Part shown: piece after piece, positions 1 through 7,197 of the stretch
How the letters are laid out: every line of letters begins with the position of its first letter
Position numbering within the stretch: position 1 is the first letter of the stretch
NCBI GenBank assembly: GCA_027009095.1
Contig: JALVDG010000149.1
Span: 1 to 12,474, forward strand
DNA: 12,474 bases
Reading direction: 5' to 3'
Source: Thiotrichaceae bacterium
GTDB taxonomy: Bacteria; Pseudomonadota; Gammaproteobacteria; Thiotrichales; Thiotrichaceae
Notes under the pieces: model-generated
Told to the model about the DNA's origin: nothing
The model's input: the letters and a program-made list of their open reading frames with translations, nothing else
Databases searched by the model: none
Made by a program: the position numbers and the translations under genes

Positions 1-2
1 GT

Positions 3-521
3 AAGCACTTTCCTGGTCATGGGGCTGTTGTTGCCGATTCGCATATTGATATCCCCATAGATGATAGATCATTTGATGATATTTGGCATGAGGATATTAT
101 TCCATTTGCAACCTTAATAAAGCAAGGGTTGGATGCAATAATGCCTGCCCATGTTATTTATTCTGCAGTTGATGCTCATCCCGCTGGCTTTTCATCTGTT
201 TGGTTGCAAAATATTCTTCGCAAAAAACTATCCTTTGATGGTGTGATTTTTAGTGATGATTTGAGTATGGAAGGCGCTTCTGTTGTAGGAGGATTTACTG
301 AGCGCGCAGAGGCAGCAATAGAAGCAGGGTGCGATATGATATTGGTGTGCAATAATCGCAAAGGTGCAATTGAAGTGATTGATAAGGCTAAAATTAAACA
401 AAGTGATGAGTCGGTGCAGCGTTTAAATAGAATGAAAGGCAAACCCTTTATGAATAGATCAGCATTATTAGATACAAAGCAATGGTCTGAGGCAGTGGAT
501 GATTTAAGTGCAATTGTTTAA
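3..521 (+). CDS. nagZ: Beta-N-acetylhexosaminidase NagZ, 3' part (5' end outside window)
   Basis: This is the C-terminal 172 residues of a glycoside hydrolase family 3 enzyme. NagZ is a cytoplasmic enzyme that removes N-acetylglucosamine from 1,6-anhydro-muropeptides during peptidoglycan recycling. The reading frame is open from base 3, and the visible part starts with KHFPGHG, the family signature. It continues to D-S-H (codons 36-44), the Asp-His dyad typical of NagZ, and then FSDDLSMEGA, whose first Asp (codon 255-257) matches the catalytic nucleophile. Family members are about 330-350 residues, so roughly the first 160 residues are missing to the left of the window. An internal ATG at 129 is not the real start, because conserved sequence precedes it. 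The stop lies 4 bases from the stop of the opposing DsbA-like gene, with no clear terminator between them. Confidence is high from the motifs. Confidence 0.95.
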   Translation, partial: KHFPGHGAVVADSHIDIPIDDRSFDDIWHEDIIPFATLIKQGLDAIMPAHVIYSAVDAHPAGFSSVWLQNILRKKLSFDGVIFSDDLSMEGASVVGGFTERAEAAIEAGCDMILVCNNRKGAIEVIDKAKIKQSDESVQRLNRMKGKPFMNRSALLDTKQWSEAVDDLSAIV

Positions 522-525
522 CTTA

Positions 526-1188
526 TTAATTTCTCGTGGTTATTATGTGATGAATATTCTTTAGCACAGCATCAGCATGATTGTAATCGATTGGAATGAA
601 ATGATTATTTTTATTGTTTCGCAAAATGAGACTAGGAAACCCTTGAGCGCCGAGTTGCTGGCTGTATTTAATTTCGCTTAGTAACTGCTGTTTTGTTGTT
701 TCATGATTGAGTTGTGCAGAAAATTTAGCAGTATTAAGTCCAATATTTTTTGCTAGCTCAATTAAAATGGAGTCATCAGAAGGATTTTTAGCATGTCGAT
801 AATAGGCTTCTTGAATAGCTAATATCATTGCTTTTTCTGCATGCTGGTATCGTGCTGCAATCACGGCTCGACAGGCTGGGTAGGTTGAGCGACGTGCTTG
901 ATTTAGTTTCCAAAAATCAAAATTAAATTCAGTGTTTGGAACACGTTGTTGGATCAGTTTCCAATATTCGCTAATTTGTTGCTGCATAGCACTTGACATA
1001 AGCTCATTGGAGTCAGGTGCTAGTCCGCCAAGTAGATAAGATACCTGAATATTACTAGGTAATTGCTTTTGTATTTCTTTCCAAGCAGGATTAAAAGCCC
1101 AACACCAACTGCACATAGGGTCATGTATATAAAAAAGTATGTTATTATTTTTGTGGTTTTTTAAATTGTTATCTATATCGGTATCCAT
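526..1188 (-). CDS. DsbA-family thiol-disulfide oxidoreductase (COG3531-like), cytoplasmic
   Basis: The product is a 220-residue thioredoxin-fold protein of the DsbA/FrnE superfamily, probably acting in thiol-disulfide exchange or isomerisation. The active site CSWC is at residues 26-29, straight after the first beta strand (ILFYIHDPM). The cis-proline loop is seen as GFPSL near residues 183-187. The segment RRSTYPACRAV (about 99-109) is typical of the COG3531 group annotated as predicted protein-disulfide isomerases. There is no signal peptide or membrane segment before the active site, so a cytoplasmic location is likely, unlike classical periplasmic DsbA. The start ATG at 1186-1188 leaves about 16 residues before the first strand. 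No strong Shine-Dalgarno is visible upstream, and no other in-frame ATG lies ahead of the active site. It converges on nagZ with a 4-base gap and diverges from the lipoprotein gene. The physiological substrate cannot be read from the sequence. Confidence 0.85.
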   Translation of the reverse strand: MDTDIDNNLKNHKNNNILFYIHDPMCSWCWAFNPAWKEIQKQLPSNIQVSYLLGGLAPDSNELMSSAMQQQISEYWKLIQQRVPNTEFNFDFWKLNQARRSTYPACRAVIAARYQHAEKAMILAIQEAYYRHAKNPSDDSILIELAKNIGLNTAKFSAQLNHETTKQQLLSEIKYSQQLGAQGFPSLILRNNKNNHFIPIDYNHADAVLKNIHHIITTRN

Positions 1189-1286
1189 ATGGGTATATTT
1201 GGGTATGAAAGAGGGATGAGTATCAAAATATAATCATTTGATTAGCCTCTCTTTCGTATAAAGGCTTCACTATAAAAGGGAAAATT
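1189..1286. promoter_or_regulatory. Divergent promoter region with nested inverted repeats
   Basis: This 98-bp AT-rich gap must contain promoters for both the DsbA-like gene (minus) and the lipoprotein gene (plus). Two TATAAA hexamers (about 1256-1261 and 1271-1276) are possible -10 boxes for the plus strand, but neither has a convincing -35 at proper spacing. Two inverted repeats are nested here. The outer arms are GAAAGAG (1207-1213) and CTCTTTC (1249-1255). The inner arms are ATCAAA (1222-1227) and TTTGAT (1237-1242). They could be an operator or chance AT-rich symmetry. AAAGGG at 1275-1280 is a plausible ribosome site for the lipoprotein, 6 bases before its ATG. Confidence 0.35.
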
Positions 1287-1628
1287 ATGAAAATTCGGAA
1301 TTTGCTTTTAATTGCTACTATTGCAGGTTTATCGGTTGCTTGTACACAAGAAACACAAAATAAATTTGGTAGAGCTATTAATAACTGGACAGGAACGGAT
1401 GGTGTGCTGGAGGTATATGCAGGGAATAAGTTGGTTAGACGTTTTATGAAAGTTGATAAACTTTCGACAGCGGTAGGTACGAGCAATGATGCAGACCGTC
1501 CTTATCGTTATGGTTATGGCATTTTAGATACCAACTTAAATGGTAAAGCAGATAAAGGTGAGAAGAAGGTTTATTTTGAGTTTAGTGATTATTCAACTTC
1601 ATATATTTTCTTTGAAAATCCGTCTTAG
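1287..1628 (+). CDS. Small conserved lipoprotein with an EF-hand-like loop
   Basis: The 113-residue product begins with a short lipoprotein signal: basic MKIRN, a hydrophobic stretch, then LSVAC with the candidate lipidated cysteine at residue 19. The residue after Cys is Thr, not Asp, which by the +2 rule suggests outer-membrane sorting. The lipobox is imperfect, since Ser is at -3. The mature protein is short and looks beta-rich. Residues 81-92 read DTNLNGKADKGE, which places D, N, N, D and E at positions 1, 3, 5, 9 and 12 of a canonical EF-hand calcium loop. It is flanked by strand-like YRYGYGIL and KVYFEFSD rather than by obvious helices. The start is supported by AAAGGG 6 bases upstream. 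I do not recognise a named family, and the function is unknown. A structural or metal-binding envelope role is inference only. The gene stands alone and converges on gspF. Confidence 0.8.
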   Translation: MKIRNLLLIATIAGLSVACTQETQNKFGRAINNWTGTDGVLEVYAGNKLVRRFMKVDKLSTAVGTSNDADRPYRYGYGILDTNLNGKADKGEKKVYFEFSDYSTSYIFFENPS

Positions 1629-1648
1629 TGTTGTTTGATATGTTCCTT

Positions 1649-1700
1649 AAGCTTTCCCGATTTTTTACACAATAATTGTGTTAAAAAGTAGGGAAGGCTT
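1649..1700. terminator. Long hairpin between convergent genes, probable bidirectional terminator
   Basis: A 52-base imperfect hairpin fills much of the 91-base gap between the lipoprotein stop and the gspF stop. Base pairing by eye gives an outer stem of 10 pairs (1649-1658 with 1691-1700, one G-T), a small internal loop, 5 T-A pairs (1661-1665 with 1683-1687), one T-T mismatch, 6 more pairs (1667-1672 with 1676-1681) and a 3-base loop. On the plus strand the stem runs into TTTT (1699-1702). On the minus strand there is no U-tract. Its place between convergent genes fits transcription termination, but it is not a textbook rho-independent terminator in either direction. Confidence 0.5.
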
Positions 1701-1707
1701 TTAAGCA

Positions 1708-1732
1708 GCCTGTATATCATTATTTTACTAAT
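1708..1732. repeat. Direct repeat copy 1 (end of gspF)
   Basis: The 17 bases from 1708 to 1724 (GCCTGTATATCATTATT) recur exactly at 7110-7126. After two extra T bases, ACTAAT follows here and directly in the other copy, so 23 bases match with one 2-base gap. This copy covers the gspF stop codon and its last few codons. The two copies lie in the same orientation at the two ends of the gspDEF operon. Confidence 0.6.
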
Positions 1733-2934
1733 TGATTTAGATTCAAGATAGGGAGAAGTATTGAAAGTACTATCGTCATGACTACGCCACCCATTATAAG
1801 AATCAACATAGGTTCAAACAGGCTAAGCATTCCTGTCATCATACTATCTGTTTCACGTTCTTGCTGAACAGCGGCTCTTTCGAGCATATCATCTAGTGTT
1901 CCACTGTTTTCACCACTTGCAATTAAGTAAATTGTCATGGGGGGGAAATAGCCAGATTGTTCTAATGATTTGTAGATGGCTTTTCCTTCGCGTACTTTTA
2001 TGGTTGCATCCTCTACCGCTTGGCGCATCGGGATATTTTGTATGACCTGTGCAGAGATGCCCATTGCATCTAAAATAGGTACGCCACTAGAAGCTAAAAT
2101 ACTCAAAGTACGCGCAAATCTCGCCGTATTAAGACCGCGAACCATTTTTTTGATGCCAGGTATACGCAGTAAAAAACGATGATAACGATATTCCCACTTT
2201 GGGATCTTTACCATCCTTTTGAAAATAATCACAAGGGCAATAATAAAGGCAAGGATATGTAGTCCATAGGCGATAATAAAATCACTCATGGCAATAATCA
2301 TACGCGTCATTACGGGGAGTTCTTGTCCCATATTTTCAAATACCGCAACAATTTGCGGGACGATAAAGCCAAGTAAACCTGCCACAATGGCTATCGACAA
2401 AATGGTTAAAATAACAGGATAAACTAAAGCCGTTGATATTTTTTGTTGTAGTACCTGGCGGTCTTCAGTGTAATCAGCCAAGCGTTCTAAAACAGCATCA
2501 ATATGCCCTGATTGCTCGCCCGCAGCAACAGTAGCACGGTACATATGGGGGAAAACAGAGGGAAACATTTGTAGCCCACCCGCTAGAGAATGCCCTTCAA
2601 TAACACGTGAACGTACTGCTGAGATAATGTGACGAAGATTTTTTTTCTCTGACTGTTTGGCGGTGATTGCTAGTGCTTCTTCTAAAGGAGAGCCTGATTG
2701 CATTAGAGTAGCGAGCTGGCGTGTAAATAAGGCTAATTCAGCAGGGTTGACTTTACCTGCCCGTTTTACTTTAGAGTCGTTTTTGGAATCACCTTTCTCT
2801 ATTTGTTCTACTTTAAGCGGGGTGAGCTTTCCATCACGCAATGTTTGGCGTACTTGTCTGGCATTATCCGCCTCAAGTATACCGCTTTCTTCTTCTCCAC
2901 TGGCATTAAGTGCCGTATATTCAAATGCTGGCAT
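1720..2934 (-). CDS. gspF: Type II secretion system inner-membrane platform protein GspF
   Basis: The 404-residue product has the usual length for GspF, the polytopic inner-membrane protein that forms the assembly platform and contacts the GspE ATPase. It begins MPAFEYTALNASG, a standard GspF start. Two cytoplasmic T2SF domains are visible: about 65-168, with the ELALFTRQLATLM motif, and about 268-370, with ARFARTLSILASSGVPILDA. Each is followed by hydrophobic helices. The predicted membrane segments lie near residues 169-193, 219-239 and 371-397, giving the family topology of three. The gene starts 6 bases after the gspE stop with only a weak Shine-Dalgarno, so translational coupling is likely. 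It is the last gene of the operon, and its stop codon lies inside a repeat that recurs upstream of gspD. PilC of type IV pili is a homologue, but the GspD-E-F order favours type II secretion. Confidence 0.95.
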   Translation of the reverse strand: MPAFEYTALNASGEEESGILEADNARQVRQTLRDGKLTPLKVEQIEKGDSKNDSKVKRAGKVNPAELALFTRQLATLMQSGSPLEEALAITAKQSEKKNLRHIISAVRSRVIEGHSLAGGLQMFPSVFPHMYRATVAAGEQSGHIDAVLERLADYTEDRQVLQQKISTALVYPVILTILSIAIVAGLLGFIVPQIVAVFENMGQELPVMTRMIIAMSDFIIAYGLHILAFIIALVIIFKRMVKIPKWEYRYHRFLLRIPGIKKMVRGLNTARFARTLSILASSGVPILDAMGISAQVIQNIPMRQAVEDATIKVREGKAIYKSLEQSGYFPPMTIYLIASGENSGTLDDMLERAAVQQERETDSMMTGMLSLFEPMLILIMGGVVMTIVLSILLPILNLNQLVK

Positions 2935-2940
2935 AGTGCT

Positions 2941-4488
2941 TTATATTTTTGCATCTTCACGGGTCACGCGAAGTACTTCTTCAAGAGAGGTTTTGCCTTC
3001 AAGCACAAGGCGCGCGCCATCTTGGCGTAGTGAAGGGATTGATTTATGTACATAACGTTCAATATCAATTTCACTTTCATCATTATGGATCATATTACGG
3101 CACTGATCATCGACTTCAACAAACTCATAGATGCCATTTCGCCCACTATAACCTAGATGGTTGCATTGGGGGCAGCCTTTAGGATGATAAAGTGTGGGAG
3201 GGTTATTGTTACTATCAATACCTAAAGTTTCACACTCTTTATGGTTAGCTTGATAAGGTATTTTGCAGTGCTCACACAGTAAACGAACTAGACGTTGCGA
3301 TACAACACCGATTAAACTAGATGAAAGTAAATAAGGTTCTACCCCCATGTCGCGTAAACGTGTAACAGCACCAACGGCTGTATTGGTATGTAATGTGGAA
3401 AATACCAAGTGACCTGTTAAGGAGGCTTGTACCGCGATTTCTGCGGTTTCTTTGTCGCGTATTTCCCCAATCATGACAACATCAGGATCTTGACGTAAAA
3501 TAGCACGTAAGCCACGAGAGAAACTCATATCAACTTTATTATTAACCTGAGTTTGTCCTATACCATCAATATAATATTCAATAGGGTCTTCTACGGTCAT
3601 AATGTTGCGCGAGGTGGTATTAAGATCTGCTAGAGCCGCATAAAGAGTGGTTGTTTTACCTGAACCCGTAGGTCCTGTTACAAGAATAATGCCATGTGGC
3701 TTTTTTATTAAAGCAGATAGGCGATCATGTGTTGTAGGATCCATGCCTAAATGTTTAAGGTTTAATCGTCCTGCTTGTTTATCTAATAAACGTAATACAA
3801 TACGTTCATTATGCCCTGAAGGTAAAGTAGATACACGAACGTCAACCGAACGTCCTGCTACCTTCAAAGAAATACGACCATCTTGTGGCACACGTTTTTC
3901 TGCAATATCTAACTTTGCCATTACTTTGATGCGTGAGATAACCAGAGGAGCTAGCGCACGCGGTGGTTCTAGTATCTCACGTAAAATACCATCTACTCGC
4001 ATACGCACAGTCATGCGGTTTTCGTAGGTTTCAATATGAATATCTGAGGCACTTTCTTTTATAGCCTGGGTGAGTAGCGCATTGATAAGACGAATAATCG
4101 GTGCGTCATCTTCAGCCTCAAGTAAGTCTTCAGGCTCAGGTAGAGAATCCGCAACATCATTAAGATCAAGCTCGTCACCCAAATCTTCCATCATTGCACG
4201 TGCACCATCACCGCTTTGATCATAGTGGCGAGCAAGTAGCTGATTAAAATCATTGCTATCTAAGGCTGTAAAAGAAATCTTTTTGCCTAAAAAGCGCTGT
4301 GCTTCACTTGCCACAAGCGGAGTAAGACGACCATTGTAAGAAACGGTATAGGTATCATCACTAAAATCAGTCACCACCACTCCATTGCGTTTAGCAAAAG
4401 CATAAGGGAAATCAAGAATATCTTCTGATGACTCTAAGGCTTGAGTTTCTTCAATATTAGTGTCGATGGTAAGTGTTTCGGCATTCAT
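2941..4488 (-). CDS. gspE: Type II secretion system ATPase GspE
   Basis: The 515-residue product is the cytoplasmic hexameric ATPase that powers pseudopilus assembly. The N-terminal domain (about 1-125) ends in an acidic linker rich in Asp, Glu and Leu. The catalytic part has all expected motifs: Walker A GPTGSGKTT (272-280), Asp box around VEDPIEY (299-305), Walker B DPDVVMIGEIRD (334-345) and His box TGHLVFSTLHTN (358-369). A tetracysteine zinc module follows, with C405 and C408 (CEHC) and C439 and C442 (CPQC), as in GspE and PilB. No key residue is missing. The start at 4486-4488 is supported by AAGGTG 9 bases upstream, which overlaps the end of gspD. It sits between gspD (13-base gap) and gspF (6-base gap), which supports co-transcription and the GspE rather than PilB assignment. 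Confidence 0.96.
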   Translation of the reverse strand: MNAETLTIDTNIEETQALESSEDILDFPYAFAKRNGVVVTDFSDDTYTVSYNGRLTPLVASEAQRFLGKKISFTALDSNDFNQLLARHYDQSGDGARAMMEDLGDELDLNDVADSLPEPEDLLEAEDDAPIIRLINALLTQAIKESASDIHIETYENRMTVRMRVDGILREILEPPRALAPLVISRIKVMAKLDIAEKRVPQDGRISLKVAGRSVDVRVSTLPSGHNERIVLRLLDKQAGRLNLKHLGMDPTTHDRLSALIKKPHGIILVTGPTGSGKTTTLYAALADLNTTSRNIMTVEDPIEYYIDGIGQTQVNNKVDMSFSRGLRAILRQDPDVVMIGEIRDKETAEIAVQASLTGHLVFSTLHTNTAVGAVTRLRDMGVEPYLLSSSLIGVVSQRLVRLLCEHCKIPYQANHKECETLGIDSNNNPPTLYHPKGCPQCNHLGYSGRNGIYEFVEVDDQCRNMIHNDESEIDIERYVHKSIPSLRQDGARLVLEGKTSLEEVLRVTREDAKI

Positions 4489-4497
4489 TAATTATTT

Positions 4498-4503
4498 CAC
4501 CTT
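4498..4503 (-). promoter_or_regulatory. Shine-Dalgarno of gspE
   Basis: AAGGTG on the minus strand lies 9 bases before the gspE ATG and overlaps the gspD stop codon. It fixes the gspE start and suggests that ribosomes finishing gspD can restart on gspE. Confidence 0.6.
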
Positions 4504-6946
4504 AATTATTGGAGAATGAATCAACGAAGTCGATAGCACTTTGTGGCTCAGCTTGCTGTACAGGCGGAGCTGTATATTGAGGGCGGGCAGGCTGATAATG
4601 AATAGGTTTCGCTTTATTTTTTCGAGCCTTTTTAGGATGTGCTTTATTCCACTGAGCCAATCGCATTGCCCTAATCTGGGCAGGCGTCATTTTTCTTTTA
4701 TGATTTACTTGTTGTCGTGCTTTATTTTTTTGTGGATGCTTTTTCTTCCACTCTGCTAAGCGCATAGCTTTAATTTGAGCAGGGGTCATTTTATTTGTGA
4801 TTAATTTATTGATCTGACGAGGAAAGGCTGCCGCTTTATTTTTTAATAAGCCACGAGAAGTGACACGGCTGTTTTGTTGGGCACGACGAATTTGGCTGTA
4901 TTTTTCTCGTGTATAACCAGTAGCATTTAAGACATCGCGCATAATGACAGGATGCATAAAGATCATGAGATTTTGTTTTATTTTAGTGGTGCGATTATTT
5001 TGAAATAGCTTGCCAACAACAGGAAGGTCGCCTAGTACGGGTACTTTCTGCGTCGTTGTTGTATAATCATCTTGGGTTAGTCCACCGAGTACAATAATTT
5101 GATTGTCTTCAACAATAACTTTTGTTTTGATTGAGCGTTTGTTAGTAATTAAATCAGAAGCGCTCTCATTGCTTGCTGCGAGACTTGATATTTCTTGGTC
5201 TATATTAAGGACAATACTACTGCCTTCATTAACTTGTGGTTTAATTTTTAAGGTCAATCCGACATCTTGTCTTTCTATTGTCTGGAAAGGGTTGGATGGT
5301 GTTTTAGAGTTAGAGCCTGTCCCTGTATAACTGCCTGTTATAAAAGGAACATTTTTACCAATAATAAAGGTTGCCTCTTCATTGTCCATCGCAATAACAT
5401 TAGGTGTAGAAAGAATGTTGGTTGCGGCATCACCTCTTAAAGCATTCATTAAGGCAGCAAATCGAAAGCTGCCAGCATTATTTGCTATACCTGTCACAAT
5501 ACCTGCCGCAGTAGGTACTCCACCATTGGCGATGGATGCAAGAGAGACTTTACTACCAGGATAGCCCGTAATACCAATAGGTGCAGTGCCTTTTGACCCA
5601 CCAACGGCTAATTGAACACCGATTTCTTTAGAAAGGTTTTCAGAAACCTCTGCAATTATGACTTCAACCATCACCTGTGCTCGGCGTACATCAAGACGAC
5701 GAATAACTTTTGCCAAATTTATATGTGCTGCCTTGTCTGCGGTAATAATAAGTGAATTAGTTGCATCATCTGCTTGAATATCAATATCTGCTTTAGTTGT
5801 TCCTGCTGCACCCTTAGCGGTTGCCTTGCTATTTTTTTGTGTTTTAGACACACCTGTTAAAACTTTAGCTATATCGCTTGCTTTTGCGTAGCGTAAATAG
5901 ACAACACGTGTTTTCTCTTCTACTTTTTTTGGTGTGTCTAAGTTTGCAATAATACGTTTGATCTGTTGGCGAGTTCCTGCGTCACCACCAAGTAATAAGC
6001 TATTGGTTCGTTTATCAACAGAAATAATCGGTTTACGACTGACAACACCTTTAGATGTGGCAGTGGTACTTTGAATATCTTTAATGGTTTGTGCTAAATC
6101 TTGAGCAACGGCATATCTTAAAGGGATGACCTCTAGTGCTTTTTTAGGTGTATCGAGCTGACGAATAATTTTACGCATCTCTTGGCGGATAGATTTATCA
6201 CCACCGAGTAATAAACTATTGGTACGAATATCAGCGGATATTTTTGCTTTTCCAGGCAAGCCTATTTTTGAATTTGTTCGGTTAAGTGTCTGAATCGTTT
6301 TTGCTAATTCTTTCGCAGATGCATACTTTAGGGGAACAACTTCCATTTGTTCATCATCCGCCCTATCCATCTTTCGGATAACTTTAACCAAACGCTTGAT
6401 ATTAGCTGCACGATCAGAAATAACAATTGTATTACTCGGTGCGTAAGCTTGTAACTGACCTGTGCTAGGTACAAGAGGGCGTAAAATTGGTACTAACATA
6501 GAAGCAGGAACATGTTCTACACGAATAACACGGGTGATGAGATCATCAGGTTTTTTTTCTTTTAGATCATTAGTTGTCTCAATAACAGGTACAGGAAGTT
6601 GCTTGGCCTGATTTGAAGGAACAATTTTTATTACTTTTCCTGTAGGGATAGCTGAGAAATTATGTACTTGAAGTACTGATAAAAAGACCTCATAAACCTC
6701 ATTATCGTCAATTTCACTTGGCATAAGAATGGTTACTTTACCATTTACTCTTGGATCAACAATAAAAGTTTTATGAGTGATACGTGAGACCATATCAATC
6801 AGTATTTTTATATCTGCATCTTTTAAATTTAATCGAGCAGCGTCTGCGGTATAACTAGGAGACGCCATGCTTATAGCAAGAGCAAACGCACTACCAATAA
6901 GAAAATGTCTTGTCTTAGATAAACCGTGTTTTTTATTATGGATCAT
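4502..6946 (-). CDS. gspD: Type II secretion system secretin GspD, with extra N domain and repeat-bearing C-terminal tail
   Basis: The 814-residue product is the outer-membrane secretin channel of type II secretion. A signal peptide (about 1-36) has a basic start and hydrophobic core FLIGSAFALAISMA. Then come N0 (about 37-110), N1 (about 136-197), two N2-like domains (about 199-269 and 270-341), N3 (about 343-420) and the secretin barrel (about 424-672). The barrel carries QVMVEVIIAEVSE, the gate region near 533-568 and the signature VPVLGDLPVVGKLF (635-648). Typical GspD has three such domains after N0 and about 650-700 residues. The extra length here comes from a fourth domain and a tail of about 140 residues. 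The tail is Lys/Arg/Gln-rich, holds two copies of a MTPAQI repeat (from 720 and 753), then a Pro/Gln linker and the ending SAIDFVDSFSNN. No AMIN domain is seen, which argues against PilQ. It is the first gene of gspDEF; no gspC precedes it. Confidence 0.95.
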   Translation of the reverse strand: MIHNKKHGLSKTRHFLIGSAFALAISMASPSYTADAARLNLKDADIKILIDMVSRITHKTFIVDPRVNGKVTILMPSEIDDNEVYEVFLSVLQVHNFSAIPTGKVIKIVPSNQAKQLPVPVIETTNDLKEKKPDDLITRVIRVEHVPASMLVPILRPLVPSTGQLQAYAPSNTIVISDRAANIKRLVKVIRKMDRADDEQMEVVPLKYASAKELAKTIQTLNRTNSKIGLPGKAKISADIRTNSLLLGGDKSIRQEMRKIIRQLDTPKKALEVIPLRYAVAQDLAQTIKDIQSTTATSKGVVSRKPIISVDKRTNSLLLGGDAGTRQQIKRIIANLDTPKKVEEKTRVVYLRYAKASDIAKVLTGVSKTQKNSKATAKGAAGTTKADIDIQADDATNSLIITADKAAHINLAKVIRRLDVRRAQVMVEVIIAEVSENLSKEIGVQLAVGGSKGTAPIGITGYPGSKVSLASIANGGVPTAAGIVTGIANNAGSFRFAALMNALRGDAATNILSTPNVIAMDNEEATFIIGKNVPFITGSYTGTGSNSKTPSNPFQTIERQDVGLTLKIKPQVNEGSSIVLNIDQEISSLAASNESASDLITNKRSIKTKVIVEDNQIIVLGGLTQDDYTTTTQKVPVLGDLPVVGKLFQNNRTTKIKQNLMIFMHPVIMRDVLNATGYTREKYSQIRRAQQNSRVTSRGLLKNKAAAFPRQINKLITNKMTPAQIKAMRLAEWKKKHPQKNKARQQVNHKRKMTPAQIRAMRLAQWNKAHPKKARKNKAKPIHYQPARPQYTAPPVQQAEPQSAIDFVDSFSNN
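4628..4789 (-). repeat. Tandem 33-residue repeat in the GspD C-terminal extension
   Basis: Residues 720-740 and 753-773 of GspD are near-copies that differ at 5 of 21 positions. The common core is MTPAQI-[K/R]-AMRLA-[E/Q]-W followed by a Lys-rich HP segment. The period is 33 residues (99 bases). The unit looks like an amphipathic basic helix with one Trp. I do not recognise it as a standard secretin module. Confidence 0.8.
5924..6352 (-). repeat. Duplicated N2-type domain inside gspD
   Basis: GspD residues 199-269 and 270-341 are close copies of about 71 residues each. Both contain a VxPLxYA start, the identical stretch RTNSLLLGGD (241-250 and 313-322) and the same ending LDTPKK. The match is clearly closer than that of either copy to N1 or N3, which indicates an internal tandem duplication. 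The DNA has diverged, so it is not recent. Confidence 0.8.
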
Positions 6947-7081
6947 TTTTGGTCTTTAATAAGATGAAAATAATAGAGTTACTGGTCGATGAGTTTAGGA
7001 GTATGCATGAAATAAGTCCATGTAGATTCCTTAGTGTGTAAAACCAGCCCACTCCCGCTTGTTAAGAGATTATGCCTTGAT

Positions 7082-7124
7082 TAATGATATCAGGCTAGCG
7101 TGTTTATATGCCTGTATATCATTA
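7082..7124. repeat. Inverted repeat / hairpin upstream of gspD
   Basis: The arms TAATGATATCAGGC (7082-7095) and GCCTGTATATCATTA (7110-7124) pair over 14 positions with one bulged T (7115) and a 14-base loop. There is no T-run after it on either strand, so it is not a standard terminator. The right arm is also part of the direct repeat shared with the end of gspF. Confidence 0.6.
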
Positions 7125-7132
7125 TTACTAAT
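7110..7132. repeat. Direct repeat copy 2 (upstream of gspD)
   Basis: This copy is identical to 1708-1732 except for a missing TT pair. It lies in the non-coding divergent region, about 165 bases upstream of the gspD start, in the same orientation as copy 1. Confidence 0.6.
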
Positions 7133-7197
7133 GTTTAATTTTGAATACTATTGAGTAAGGTTTTTTATCAGTTAGGCATAACTAATTAAATGAACGA

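Noticed and set aside
2657..4027. Several long open frames on the plus strand opposite gspE and gspF (for example 2657-3055 and 3647-4027)
   Set aside because: They lie fully antisense to genes with clear motifs, have no ribosome sites or recognisable protein features, and look like shadows of the real genes.
1720..6946. Reading the D-E-F cluster as type IV pilus genes (pilQ, pilB, pilC)
   Set aside because: The secretin lacks AMIN domains and has the GspD N0-N3 layout, and the D-E-F order is typical of type II secretion.
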